In this document: in pieces, positions 50,792 through 58,177 of the stretch
Layout of the letters: each line of letters begins with the position of its first letter
How positions within the stretch are numbered: the first letter of the stretch is position 1
Assembly (NCBI GenBank): GCA_035642535.1
Contig: DASQSE010000016.1
Span: 18,700 to 82,699, forward strand
From: Jatrophihabitans sp035642535
GTDB taxonomy: Bacteria > Actinomycetota > Actinomycetes > Mycobacteriales > Jatrophihabitantaceae
Reading direction: 5' to 3'
DNA length: 64,000 nucleotides
Notes under the pieces: generated by a model
What the model was told of the DNA's origin: nothing
The model's database searches: none
What the model saw: the letters and a program-made list of their open reading frames with translations, nothing else
Program-made: the position numbers and the translations under genes

Positions 50792-52093
50792 ATGAGCTCT
50801 GCAGGGCTGCTCGACATCCTGCGCCGCCACAAGGCAGGCGAGGCGGTCGGCGTCACGTCGGTGTGCTCGGCGCACCCGCTCGTCATCCAGGCAGCATTGG
50901 AGCAGGCGCTCGCGGACGACACGATCGCACTCGTCGAGGCGACCAGCAACCAGGTCGACCAATACGGTGGCTACACCGGGATGACGCCGGCGCAGTTCCG
51001 AGACCTGGTGCTGTCGATCACGCAGCGCGTGGGCCTGCCCGAGCAGCGCGTCGTGCTCGGCGGTGATCATCTCGGGCCGAATCCATGGCGGCACCTCCCT
51101 GCCGAAACCGCCATGACGGAGGCGGCTGCGCTCGTCAGCGCGTATGTGGAAGCCGGCTTCACCAAGATCCATCTGGACTGCAGCATGACGTGCGCGGACG
51201 ACGTAACCCCACTTGGCGACGGCCGCGTCGCCGACCGCGCCGCGCGGCTCGCAGTCGTCGCCGAACGGGCCGCCGAAAGTCGATTCGGTGCCAGCGAGCT
51301 GCTCTACGTCGTCGGCACGGAGGTTCCGGTTCCCGGCGGCGCGCGCGAGGCGATCGACCACCTGAAACCGACGTCCGCGCAGGCAGCCCGCGCCACCCTC
51401 GCGGCTCATCAACAGGAGTTCCGCGCCGGCGGCGTGGCGGCGGCGTGGGATCGAGCCGTCGCCCTGGTCGTCCAGCCCGGCGTCGAGTTCGACGCGTGGC
51501 AGGTCTTCGAATACAGCGGCGCCGGCACCACTGACCTGCGCCGGATTCCGGACGAATGGCCACTGCTCGTCTTCGAGGCACATTCGACCGACTACCAGCA
51601 ACCAGCGCGGCTCGCCGAGCTGGTGCGCGATCACTGGGCGGTGCTGAAGGTCGGTCCGGGTCTGACGTTCGCCCTTCGGGAGGCGTTGTTCGCACTGGCC
51701 GCGATCGAGAACGAACTGGTGCCGGCCAGTGCTCGTTCGCAACTGCCGGAAACCCTTGAACGAGTGATGCTCGCCGAGCCGAAATGGTGGAAGACCCACT
51801 ACGAAGGCGATGCCGAGGAGCTCCGCATCGCGCGGCGCTACAGCTACAGCGACCGCCTGCGGTACTACTGGGCCGAGCCCGCGGTGGTGGATGCGCAACA
51901 GACGCTCATCGCGAATCTGCGCAGCCGCCCCGTTCCACTCCCGCTCATCAGCGCCGTCCTGCCCGATCAGTACGCACGCATTCGCGCCGGCCGGCTCGAC
52001 GCCGACCCCGTCGCGATCGCGGTCGATCACGTTCGCGACGTACTACGCGGCTACAGCTTCGCCTGCTTGCCCGACGCGACCGTCGAGGGCTAG
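50792..52093 (+). CDS. GatZ/KbaZ-like tagatose-bisphosphate aldolase subunit
   Basis: A 433-residue protein of the class II tagatose-1,6-bisphosphate aldolase non-catalytic subunit family: GVTSVCSAHPLVIQAALEQA, VEATSNQVDQYGGYTGMTPA, RVVLGGDHLGPNPWRHLPAE, FTKIHLDCSMTCADD and VLKVGPGLTFALREALFALA. In enterics GatZ/KbaZ are stabilising partners of GatY/KbaY. No such partner lies within the window, so this one may act alone or with a partner elsewhere; the His/Asp/Glu residues are well kept. ATG 50792 follows GAAGGGAA. Its stop overlaps the convergent transporter by four bases (CTAG). Confidence 0.88.
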   Translation: MSSAGLLDILRRHKAGEAVGVTSVCSAHPLVIQAALEQALADDTIALVEATSNQVDQYGGYTGMTPAQFRDLVLSITQRVGLPEQRVVLGGDHLGPNPWRHLPAETAMTEAAALVSAYVEAGFTKIHLDCSMTCADDVTPLGDGRVADRAARLAVVAERAAESRFGASELLYVVGTEVPVPGGAREAIDHLKPTSAQAARATLAAHQQEFRAGGVAAAWDRAVALVVQPGVEFDAWQVFEYSGAGTTDLRRIPDEWPLLVFEAHSTDYQQPARLAELVRDHWAVLKVGPGLTFALREALFALAAIENELVPASARSQLPETLERVMLAEPKWWKTHYEGDAEELRIARRYSYSDRLRYYWAEPAVVDAQQTLIANLRSRPVPLPLISAVLPDQYARIRAGRLDADPVAIAVDHVRDVLRGYSFACLPDATVEG

Positions 52094-53136
52094 CGGGCGC
52101 TTATCCGTTCGCCGAGTATCGCCGGCGCAGGGCGGGCCGTCGGCGCCTTGGCGTCCGCCGTGCTCCGTTGAATGCCGAACATCGGCAAGCCCTCCCGCTT
52201 GCGCAGCAAGCCCCACGCCAGCGGCACCGCGATGAGCATCGCCAGTCCGACGCCGGCGATCAGCATGGGGTGCGTCTGGTCCGCACCGGCACCGAGCGGC
52301 GCAAAGCCGGACTTGTCGAGCAGGGCCAGCCCCGACATGGTCAGCACGACGACCAGCGCCCGCCTGATCATCGAGACAGGTAGCCGCGGCGCGATCCGCG
52401 CACCCAGCATGCAGCCCGGCACGGATCCGATGATGAGCGGGATCGTGATGCTCAGATCGAGTCCGTAGGTGAAGATGTTCGAGACGGCAGCGGCGCACAC
52501 GAGCGGCACCGCCTGGACCAGGTCGGTGCCGACCAGCTTCGTCGCGGACAGCGTCGGATACAACGTCACCAGCGCGATCATGATCACGGATCCGGAACCG
52601 ACCGAGGTGATGCCGACCAGCAGACCACCGACGGCGCCGATCAGCATCGTTGGCACGGGCCTGATCACCGGCTCGCTCTCGGCGTGATTGCCACGCCGAA
52701 CTCGGCGCAGCTGGACATACAGACGCAGCGCGAACATGACGGTGGCGAACAGCAGCGCGAAGCCGATCGCCATCTGCAGCACCTTGTCGATGTCCGCCCC
52801 CGGCGCGAGCCAACGGACGACGTGCGGACCGAGGAACGCCATCGGCACCGAACCGGCGATCAACCAGCCCGCGAGCCGGAGGTTCGGCGAACCCTGCCGC
52901 CAATGCACCAGCGCGCCGCCAGACTTGTACACGGCGGATGCGGTCAGGTCGGCGGTGACCACCGTCGACGCCCCGCCGACACCGAGAAACAGCAGCGCCG
53001 GGGTCATCAGCGCACCGCCACCCATGCCGGTGATCCCGACGACGATCCCTACCAAGAGGGCGGCGACAGCCGTCTTCACCGTGTCCGCGTGCACGGGCAG
53101 CCCACCATCGGCGAGCAACTGAGCCAGGGGGTGCAA
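52090..53136 (-). CDS. TSUP (TauE/SafE) family transporter
   Basis: A 348-residue membrane protein with about eight helices in two repeats. Each half has the glycine-rich TSUP motif: LLVGIVVGITGMGGGALMTP and IGAVGGLLVGITSVGSGSVI. The family exports sulfite, sulfoacetate or taurine derivatives, or takes up organosulfur compounds; specificity is unknown. The start is TTG 53136, chosen because GAGGAG precedes it; a GTG at 53175 has no ribosome site. A palindrome and a TATTAT hexamer upstream (53220-53238) may control it. Confidence 0.9.
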   Translation of the reverse strand: MHPLAQLLADGGLPVHADTVKTAVAALLVGIVVGITGMGGGALMTPALLFLGVGGASTVVTADLTASAVYKSGGALVHWRQGSPNLRLAGWLIAGSVPMAFLGPHVVRWLAPGADIDKVLQMAIGFALLFATVMFALRLYVQLRRVRRGNHAESEPVIRPVPTMLIGAVGGLLVGITSVGSGSVIMIALVTLYPTLSATKLVGTDLVQAVPLVCAAAVSNIFTYGLDLSITIPLIIGSVPGCMLGARIAPRLPVSMIRRALVVVLTMSGLALLDKSGFAPLGAGADQTHPMLIAGVGLAMLIAVPLAWGLLRKREGLPMFGIQRSTADAKAPTARPAPAILGERISAR

Positions 53137-53219
53137 GCTGCGCTCCTCACTACGTCGGTTGCTGGGTGCCGACACCGACTGCCGAGCCGATTCCGAGTAA
53201 GCCTACTGTTCCGATGGGG

Positions 53220-53238
53220 ATAATAGCAAGCCTAGGCT
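53220..53238 (-). promoter_or_regulatory. Candidate iron-box-like dyad overlapping a leftward promoter
   Basis: Leftward, TATTAT (53225-53220) is a plausible -10, and the perfect 10-bp palindrome AGCCTAGGCT (53229-53238) lies just upstream. Extended, the site reads TTAGCCTAGGCTTGCTA, which partly matches the DtxR/IdeR consensus as I remember it (TTAGGTTAGGCTAACCTAA). It is about 85 bases from the TSUP transporter start and 130 from the first stress-operon gene. Confidence 0.35.
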
Positions 53239-53370
53239 AAGCCGGATTAGCAGGACATGTCGCCCCGGATCGGCTGCGGGCGGCGAGGTCTCGCGAGGTC
53301 CGAAGGGAGCCGGTGCGGGTTACCATGAGGCGCCGCGGAATCCAGGGGGCACTGACGTAAAGGATCGCTA

Positions 53371-53685
53371 TTGGCTTCTCCCGCCCAAGTCGTTATGGAC
53401 GGTGACCGTCTGCGGTTGGTCCTGTCCGGAGCCATCGACGTAAGCGTCGCCGCGGAGATCGCCGCGCTCGCCGACCCGGCCGTGGCCAGCCACACCGGCG
53501 AGGTTGTGGTCGACCTGTCCGCGGTCACCTTCATCGACTCCTCCGGTGTGGGCGCACTGGTCGCGCTGAACAACGCACTCGCTGATCGCGGGTTGGGCAC
53601 GCTGCGCGTGACGCCCGGGCCGCCGAACGTCATGCGTGTGCTGCACCTCGTCGGGTTGGACGAGGTGTTCCAGCTGAGCGAGTGA
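53371..53685 (+). CDS. STAS-domain anti-sigma factor antagonist
   Basis: A 104-residue SpoIIAA/RsbV-type protein. The core motif VVVDLSAVTFIDSSGVGALV holds the phosphorylatable serine at residue 57 or 58. It would release a sigma factor by binding an anti-sigma kinase when unphosphorylated, after dephosphorylation by a PP2C enzyme. The start is TTG 53371 with AAGGAT upstream. It is the first gene of a rightward cluster of eight; an 81-base gap separates it from RsbR, more than elsewhere in the cluster, so it may have its own control. Confidence 0.9.
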   Translation: MASPAQVVMDGDRLRLVLSGAIDVSVAAEIAALADPAVASHTGEVVVDLSAVTFIDSSGVGALVALNNALADRGLGTLRVTPGPPNVMRVLHLVGLDEVFQLSE

Positions 53686-53766
53686 GATCCAACCGGTCTC
53701 CCGCTCATCGGCCGACCAAGCCACGGCATCGGACAGCGCACCCATCCCAACCCTGAGGACAAAGAC

Positions 53767-54606
53767 ATGGCAGCAGATTTGACCGGCATCGCTTCGACGC
53801 TCGGCGAGCGACGCCCGCAGGTGTTGGACCGGTGGATCGACATCACCGCCGGGACGGTCCGCGGACGGATCACTCGCCCCGAGATGCAGGGCGAGATGGG
53901 CGCGCTGCTGGACGCCATCCTTTCCGGCATGGGCGGTGGCAGCACGACCGCGACCGACGGTTTCGGCGAAGCGCGCGCGCTGCTCGCGGAACTGTCCCGC
54001 AGCCGCGCCCAACAGGGGTTCTCACCCTCGGAGACCGCCACGTCGGTGTTCGCGCTGAAGCAGGCCGCCCTGGATGTCATCGACGTCGAGGGCGGCGACG
54101 CCGTCGACTTCGTCAACTTCAACGCGCTGCTCGACGAGTTCGCGTTGATCACCTTTGAGACCTACGCCGAGGCCCGCGATCGCATCATCAACCAGCAGGC
54201 GGAGGAGATGCTCGAGCTCTCGACGCCCGTGGTCAAACTCTGGGAGGGCGTGCTCGCCGTCCCACTCGTCGGCACCCTCGACTCCGCTCGTACGCAGGTC
54301 GTCACGGAGAAGTTGCTGCAGACTCTCGTCGACACCGGCTCCGAGCACGCGATCATCGACATCACCGGCGTCTCCGCCGTTGACACCCAGGTCGCCCAGC
54401 ACCTCCTCAAGACAGTCGTGGCCGCCCGGCTGATGGGTGCCGAGTGCATCATCTCCGGCATCCGTCCGCAGATCGCGCAGACGATCGTCGCGCTCGGCAT
54501 CCAATTCGGCGACATCGCGACGAAGGCGACATTGGCCGATGCGTTGCTTCTGGCACTGCGCAAGAGCGGCGTGAATATCCGCGCCAGGACTCCGGAGGCG
54601 CGGTAA
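53767..54606 (+). CDS. rsbR: RsbR-type stressosome scaffold protein
   Basis: A 279-residue protein with a helical N-terminal sensor (RsbRD-like, about residues 1-150) and a C-terminal STAS domain. The STAS part reads AIIDITGVSAVDTQVAQHLL then IISGIRPQIAQTIVALGIQF, and its two candidate phosphoacceptors are Thr207 (in VDT) and Thr239 (in AQTIV), in the places used in Bacillus RsbRA. RsbR and RsbS build the cytoplasmic stressosome. The N-terminus lacks the haem or flavin residues known in some paralogues, so the signal is unknown. GAGGACAAAG precedes ATG 53767. Confidence 0.92.
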   Translation: MAADLTGIASTLGERRPQVLDRWIDITAGTVRGRITRPEMQGEMGALLDAILSGMGGGSTTATDGFGEARALLAELSRSRAQQGFSPSETATSVFALKQAALDVIDVEGGDAVDFVNFNALLDEFALITFETYAEARDRIINQQAEEMLELSTPVVKLWEGVLAVPLVGTLDSARTQVVTEKLLQTLVDTGSEHAIIDITGVSAVDTQVAQHLLKTVVAARLMGAECIISGIRPQIAQTIVALGIQFGDIATKATLADALLLALRKSGVNIRARTPEAR

Positions 54607-55007
54607 TGGACCGCGTTCCGATCCTCCGGCTCGGCCGCATCCTGCTCGTCTCCATCCAGGTCGATCTGCAGGATCAGACAGCGCTCGCCCTGCAGGAGGA
54701 TCTTTCCGAGCGAATCGTCGACACCGGTGCGGTCGGCGTCCTGATCGACATCTCGGGCGTCGAGATCGTCGACAGCTTCATCGGCCGCATGCTGTCGACC
54801 ATCGCATCCATCTCGCGAGTGCTCGACGCGGAGACCGTCGTCGTTGGCATGCGCCCCGCGGTCGCCATCACGTTGGTGGAGCTCGGGCTTTCGCTCGGCG
54901 GCGTGCGCACCGCCCTCGACGTCGAGAAGGGCATGCGGCTGCTGAGCGCCGACGAACCGGACGAGGTCGAAGTGAGCCGGTCCGCAGCGACCGTCGTGTC
55001 GGAATAG
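54606..55007 (+). CDS. rsbS: RsbS-type single-STAS stressosome protein
   Basis: A 133-residue STAS protein (short linker tail only). Ser57 in LIDISGVEIVDSFIGRML matches the phosphorylated serine of Bacillus RsbS; AETVVVGMRPAVAITLVELG follows. It forms the stressosome core with RsbR and traps RsbT until phosphorylated. The ATG overlaps the RsbR stop (TAATG), so the two are translationally coupled, as expected for fixed stoichiometry. RsbT follows two bases later. Confidence 0.93.
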   Translation: MDRVPILRLGRILLVSIQVDLQDQTALALQEDLSERIVDTGAVGVLIDISGVEIVDSFIGRMLSTIASISRVLDAETVVVGMRPAVAITLVELGLSLGGVRTALDVEKGMRLLSADEPDEVEVSRSAATVVSE

Positions 55008-55009
55008 CC

Positions 55010-55423
55010 GTGTCGACAGGGCCCATCTCGACGGAGACGATCGCGATCGCCGTCGACCAGGACGTCGTCCGCGTGCGCCAGGCGATGCGCAAGCTGGCGG
55101 TGGAGGCGGAGCTCTCGCTGGTCGACCAGACAAAGGTCGTCACGGCGGCCAGCGAACTCGCCCGCAACACGCTGATTTACGGCGGCGGCGGCCGCGCGCT
55201 GCTGGAGGTCGTCACCCGCCGCGGCGGCCGCGGCGTGCGCGTGACTTTCTCCGATGAAGGCCCGGGGATCGCCGACATAGATCTCGCGCTGACCGACGGG
55301 TTCACCACTGGTAACGGGTTCGGGCTCGGGCTCTCCGGCACTCGCCGGCTCGTCGACGAATTCGACCTCGACAGTGCGCCCGGCAAAGGCACCAGCGTGA
55401 CGATCACCAAGTGGGGCCGCTGA
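55010..55423 (+). CDS. rsbT: RsbT-type serine/threonine kinase
   Basis: A 137-residue GHKL ATPase of the RsbT type. N-box VVTAASELARNTLIYGGGGR, G1 VTFSDEGPGIADIDLAL and G2 GFGLGLSGTRRLVDEFDLDS are all intact. It phosphorylates RsbS and RsbR on stress, leaves the complex, and activates a downstream PP2C phosphatase or another partner. GTG start 55010, two bases after the RsbS stop. The next gene begins one base after the stop, with a second RsbT-like domain. Confidence 0.93.
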   Translation: MSTGPISTETIAIAVDQDVVRVRQAMRKLAVEAELSLVDQTKVVTAASELARNTLIYGGGGRALLEVVTRRGGRGVRVTFSDEGPGIADIDLALTDGFTTGNGFGLGLSGTRRLVDEFDLDSAPGKGTSVTITKWGR

Positions 55424-55424
55424 G

Positions 55425-56438
55425 GTGGACATCCTGCGGGCCGCGACCGACTGGTTCTCGATCGACAGCGACACCGCAGTCGGTTCGGTTCGTCGCGCCG
55501 GCATCAAGCTGGCGAACCAACTTGGGTTCACCGAGCAGCGGGCGGCCGAGGTCGGCATCGTCGCAAGCGAGGTCACGTCCAACGTCTGGCGCCACGGTGG
55601 GCACGGCAGCGTCGCGGTGCGGACGGTGGTGGGCAGCGGCGTGGCAGGCGTCCAGCTCATCGGGATCGATCGCGGGCCGGGCATGGCGGACGTGCGGCAG
55701 TCCGGTGCCGACGGCCATTCGACGCGCGGCACGCTCGGCATCGGCCTGGGCGCGATCGAGCGGCTTTCCACGTCGTTCGATGTGAGCAGCCACCCCGGTG
55801 TCGGGACCGTCGTGGTCGCGACCCTGTGGCCCGCCGACAACGCGTCCGGCGACGAGGAACTGGACGTCGCCGCGCTCACCCGGCCCATCGACGGCGAGAC
55901 GGCGTGCGGTGACGCCGTCGCCGCGCGCCGACACGACGGGCACCTGCTGGCTGTGGTCGCCGACGGCCTGGGCCATGGGCCGATGGCGGCAGCTGCCTCG
56001 ATCGAAGCGCTGCGCGCGCTGCATGAATCCGCCTCGACCGATCCGGCGGAGCTGCTGAGCGCGATGCACGGCCGGCTCACCCACACCCGTGGCGCGGCCG
56101 TCGCCGTCGCGTCGATCGACCCGCAGTTCCGGCAGCTGCGCTTCGCCGGTGTCGGCAACATCGGCGCATTCGTCGACGACGGCGATCAGCGGCGCACGGC
56201 GCTGTCGCAGCCGGGGATCGTGGGTCACCGCTCGACGCAGGTGCGCGTCGTGGACTTCCAGCTCACCCAGCAGACCGTCGTGGTGATGCACAGTGACGGG
56301 ATCCGCGATGGCTTCAACCTCCGCACCCTGCCGGGACTCGCCACCCGGCCGGCGGCGGTCATCGCCGCGACCGTGCTGCGCGACGCGGGATTGCGGCGCG
56401 ACGACGCAGCGGTGCTGGTCGCCAGGCGGCGGCAGTGA
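55425..56438 (+). CDS. RsbT-like ATPase fused to RsbX-like PP2C phosphatase
   Basis: A 337-residue fusion. Residues 1-135 are a second GHKL ATPase (VGIVASEVTSNVWRHGGHGS, LIGIDRGPGMADVRQ, LGIGLGAIERLSTSFDVSSH). Residues about 150-337 are a compact PP2C/SpoIIE domain (GDAVAARRHDGHLLAVVADG, GHGPMAAAASIEALRAL, VVVMHSDGIRDGFNLR) like RsbX, which resets stressosome phosphorylation. One polypeptide could therefore carry both kinase-type and phosphatase activities. GTG 55425; its end overlaps the histidine kinase start (GTGA). Whether the ATPase half is catalytic is unproven. Confidence 0.9.
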   Translation: MDILRAATDWFSIDSDTAVGSVRRAGIKLANQLGFTEQRAAEVGIVASEVTSNVWRHGGHGSVAVRTVVGSGVAGVQLIGIDRGPGMADVRQSGADGHSTRGTLGIGLGAIERLSTSFDVSSHPGVGTVVVATLWPADNASGDEELDVAALTRPIDGETACGDAVAARRHDGHLLAVVADGLGHGPMAAAASIEALRALHESASTDPAELLSAMHGRLTHTRGAAVAVASIDPQFRQLRFAGVGNIGAFVDDGDQRRTALSQPGIVGHRSTQVRVVDFQLTQQTVVVMHSDGIRDGFNLRTLPGLATRPAAVIAATVLRDAGLRRDDAAVLVARRRQ

Positions 56439-58177
56439 GCATCGACCTCGCCCAGTTGCGGATCGAGACCGAGTCGGACGTCTTCTCGGCCCGGCGGGAG
56501 GTACGCGATGTCGCCGCGGAGCTCGGCTTCGACAGCACCGACCAGGTCCGGGTGGCCAGCGCGGTCAGCGACTGGGGGCGGATCCTCGTGAGCAGCGCCG
56601 CACCGGCTTTGCTGCGCTTCGAGTTGGACGCCGATCCGAAGTCATTTGTCGTGCGCATCACCGTCGACGACCCGGAGGGCTTCGCACGCGTCAGCGTGGA
56701 CTCCGTCGTGGTTCGCGCCAGCGGACGCCTGATGGACGGCGTCGACATCCAGGACACGGCGCGCACCGTCCGGCTGGCGAAGCGGCTGCCGTCGGCGAAC
56801 TGGCCGTCGCAGCAAACAGTGGCGAAGCTGCAGACACGCCACGCGCAGCCCGTGCGGACCTCACCGCTGGACGATCTTCAGGCGCAGAACGCGGAGCTAC
56901 TGCTCACTCTCGAGCAGCTGAAGGCGCAACAGGAGGATCTCGTCCGCGTCAACGAGGAGTTGCAGGAGACCAACCGCGGTGTGATGGCGATGTACACACA
57001 GTTGTCCACGGAGCTCGAAGAGACCAACCGTGGAGTCGTCGCGCTCTACGCCGAACTCGACGAGCGCGGCGCGCAGTTGCGTGAGGCGAGCAACGCCAAG
57101 AGCCGCTTCCTCGCGAGCGTGAGCCACGAGCTGCGCAGCCCGCTGAATTCGATCGTCGCCCTCACCAAGCTGTTGCGCGAACCCGACTCCGACCCGCTGA
57201 CAGGCGAGCAGGACAACCAGCTGCGGTTGATCCAGTCAGCAGCAGCGCAGTTGCAGGGCATGGTCGACGAGCTCCTTGACCTCGCGAAAGCCGAGGCCGG
57301 GCGGCTCGAGCCGCAGCTCACCGAGGTGGACGTAGCCGGCCTGGTCAACGACATGTGCACGAGCTTGCGCCCGATCACCCCTCCGGCTGTCGAGCTGGTC
57401 GCCCGTGCGCCGGCCGATCTACCGCCGCTGCGCACCGATCCGCTGCTGCTCGGCCAGGTCCTGCGCAACTTGCTCAGCAACGCGCTCAAGTTCACCGAGT
57501 CCGGGCAGGTCACGATTATCGTCAACCGACCCACGCCCGAGCTGGTGAGCTTCGCCGTCGCCGACAGCGGCATCGGCATCGCCGCAGCGGACGTCGACCT
57601 CGTGTTCGAGGAGTTCTTCCAGGTTCCGGGCCCGCTGCAGGTGCGGTCGAGGGGCACCGGACTCGGGCTCCCCTACGCGCGGCGCGTGGTGGGTTTGCTG
57701 GGCGGCGCGCTTGCACTGACCAGCACACCGGGGACGGGCAGCACGTTCAGTTTCAGCCTGCCGCTCACGCCCGAGGCGCCCGCGGCACCGCAGTCGCTGC
57801 CCGCGCTCGGCACCGTTCTGGTCGTGGACGACGAGCTGGGCTTCCGGCACTTCCTCCGCGCCCTGCTCGACGGCGCCGCAACCAGGATCGTCGAGGCCGA
57901 CGGCGTCGGCGCGGCGTTGCTTCGGCTGCAGGAATCGACGCCGGACCTCGTACTACTCGACCTCCGGATGCCCGACGGGTCCGGCGAACGGGTGCTGGCG
58001 GAAATGGCCGCTCAGGAATCCCTGCGCGAGATCCCGATCGTCATAATCACGTCCATGACGCCGACGGCAGAGGCCGCGTCATCGTCAGGCGGATGGCCGG
58101 TCCTGAACAAGTCCGAGCTGACCGCGAGCACCCTGGCGGTCGCCGTCAGGGCCGCGCTGGAAGACGGCGCACGATGA
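56435..58177 (+). CDS. Hybrid histidine kinase with RsbT-like N-terminus and receiver
   Basis: A 580-residue protein. Residues 1-135 resemble an RsbT-type ATPase lacking a clear N-box, followed by a coiled coil (about 147-222, LEQLKAQQEDLVRVNEELQE). The kinase core follows: H-box SRFLASVSHELRSPLNSI with His231, N-box LRNLLSNALKFTES, G1 VADSGIGIA, G2 GTGLGLPYARRV. A C-terminal receiver has Asp509 in LVLLDLRMPDGSG. No membrane segment or PAS domain is present, so it should act in the cytoplasm and may take its input from the stressosome through the N-terminal ATPase-like domain. Coupled on both sides by 4-base overlaps. Confidence 0.9.
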   Translation: MSIDLAQLRIETESDVFSARREVRDVAAELGFDSTDQVRVASAVSDWGRILVSSAAPALLRFELDADPKSFVVRITVDDPEGFARVSVDSVVVRASGRLMDGVDIQDTARTVRLAKRLPSANWPSQQTVAKLQTRHAQPVRTSPLDDLQAQNAELLLTLEQLKAQQEDLVRVNEELQETNRGVMAMYTQLSTELEETNRGVVALYAELDERGAQLREASNAKSRFLASVSHELRSPLNSIVALTKLLREPDSDPLTGEQDNQLRLIQSAAAQLQGMVDELLDLAKAEAGRLEPQLTEVDVAGLVNDMCTSLRPITPPAVELVARAPADLPPLRTDPLLLGQVLRNLLSNALKFTESGQVTIIVNRPTPELVSFAVADSGIGIAAADVDLVFEEFFQVPGPLQVRSRGTGLGLPYARRVVGLLGGALALTSTPGTGSTFSFSLPLTPEAPAAPQSLPALGTVLVVDDELGFRHFLRALLDGAATRIVEADGVGAALLRLQESTPDLVLLDLRMPDGSGERVLAEMAAQESLREIPIVIITSMTPTAEAASSSGGWPVLNKSELTASTLAVAVRAALEDGAR

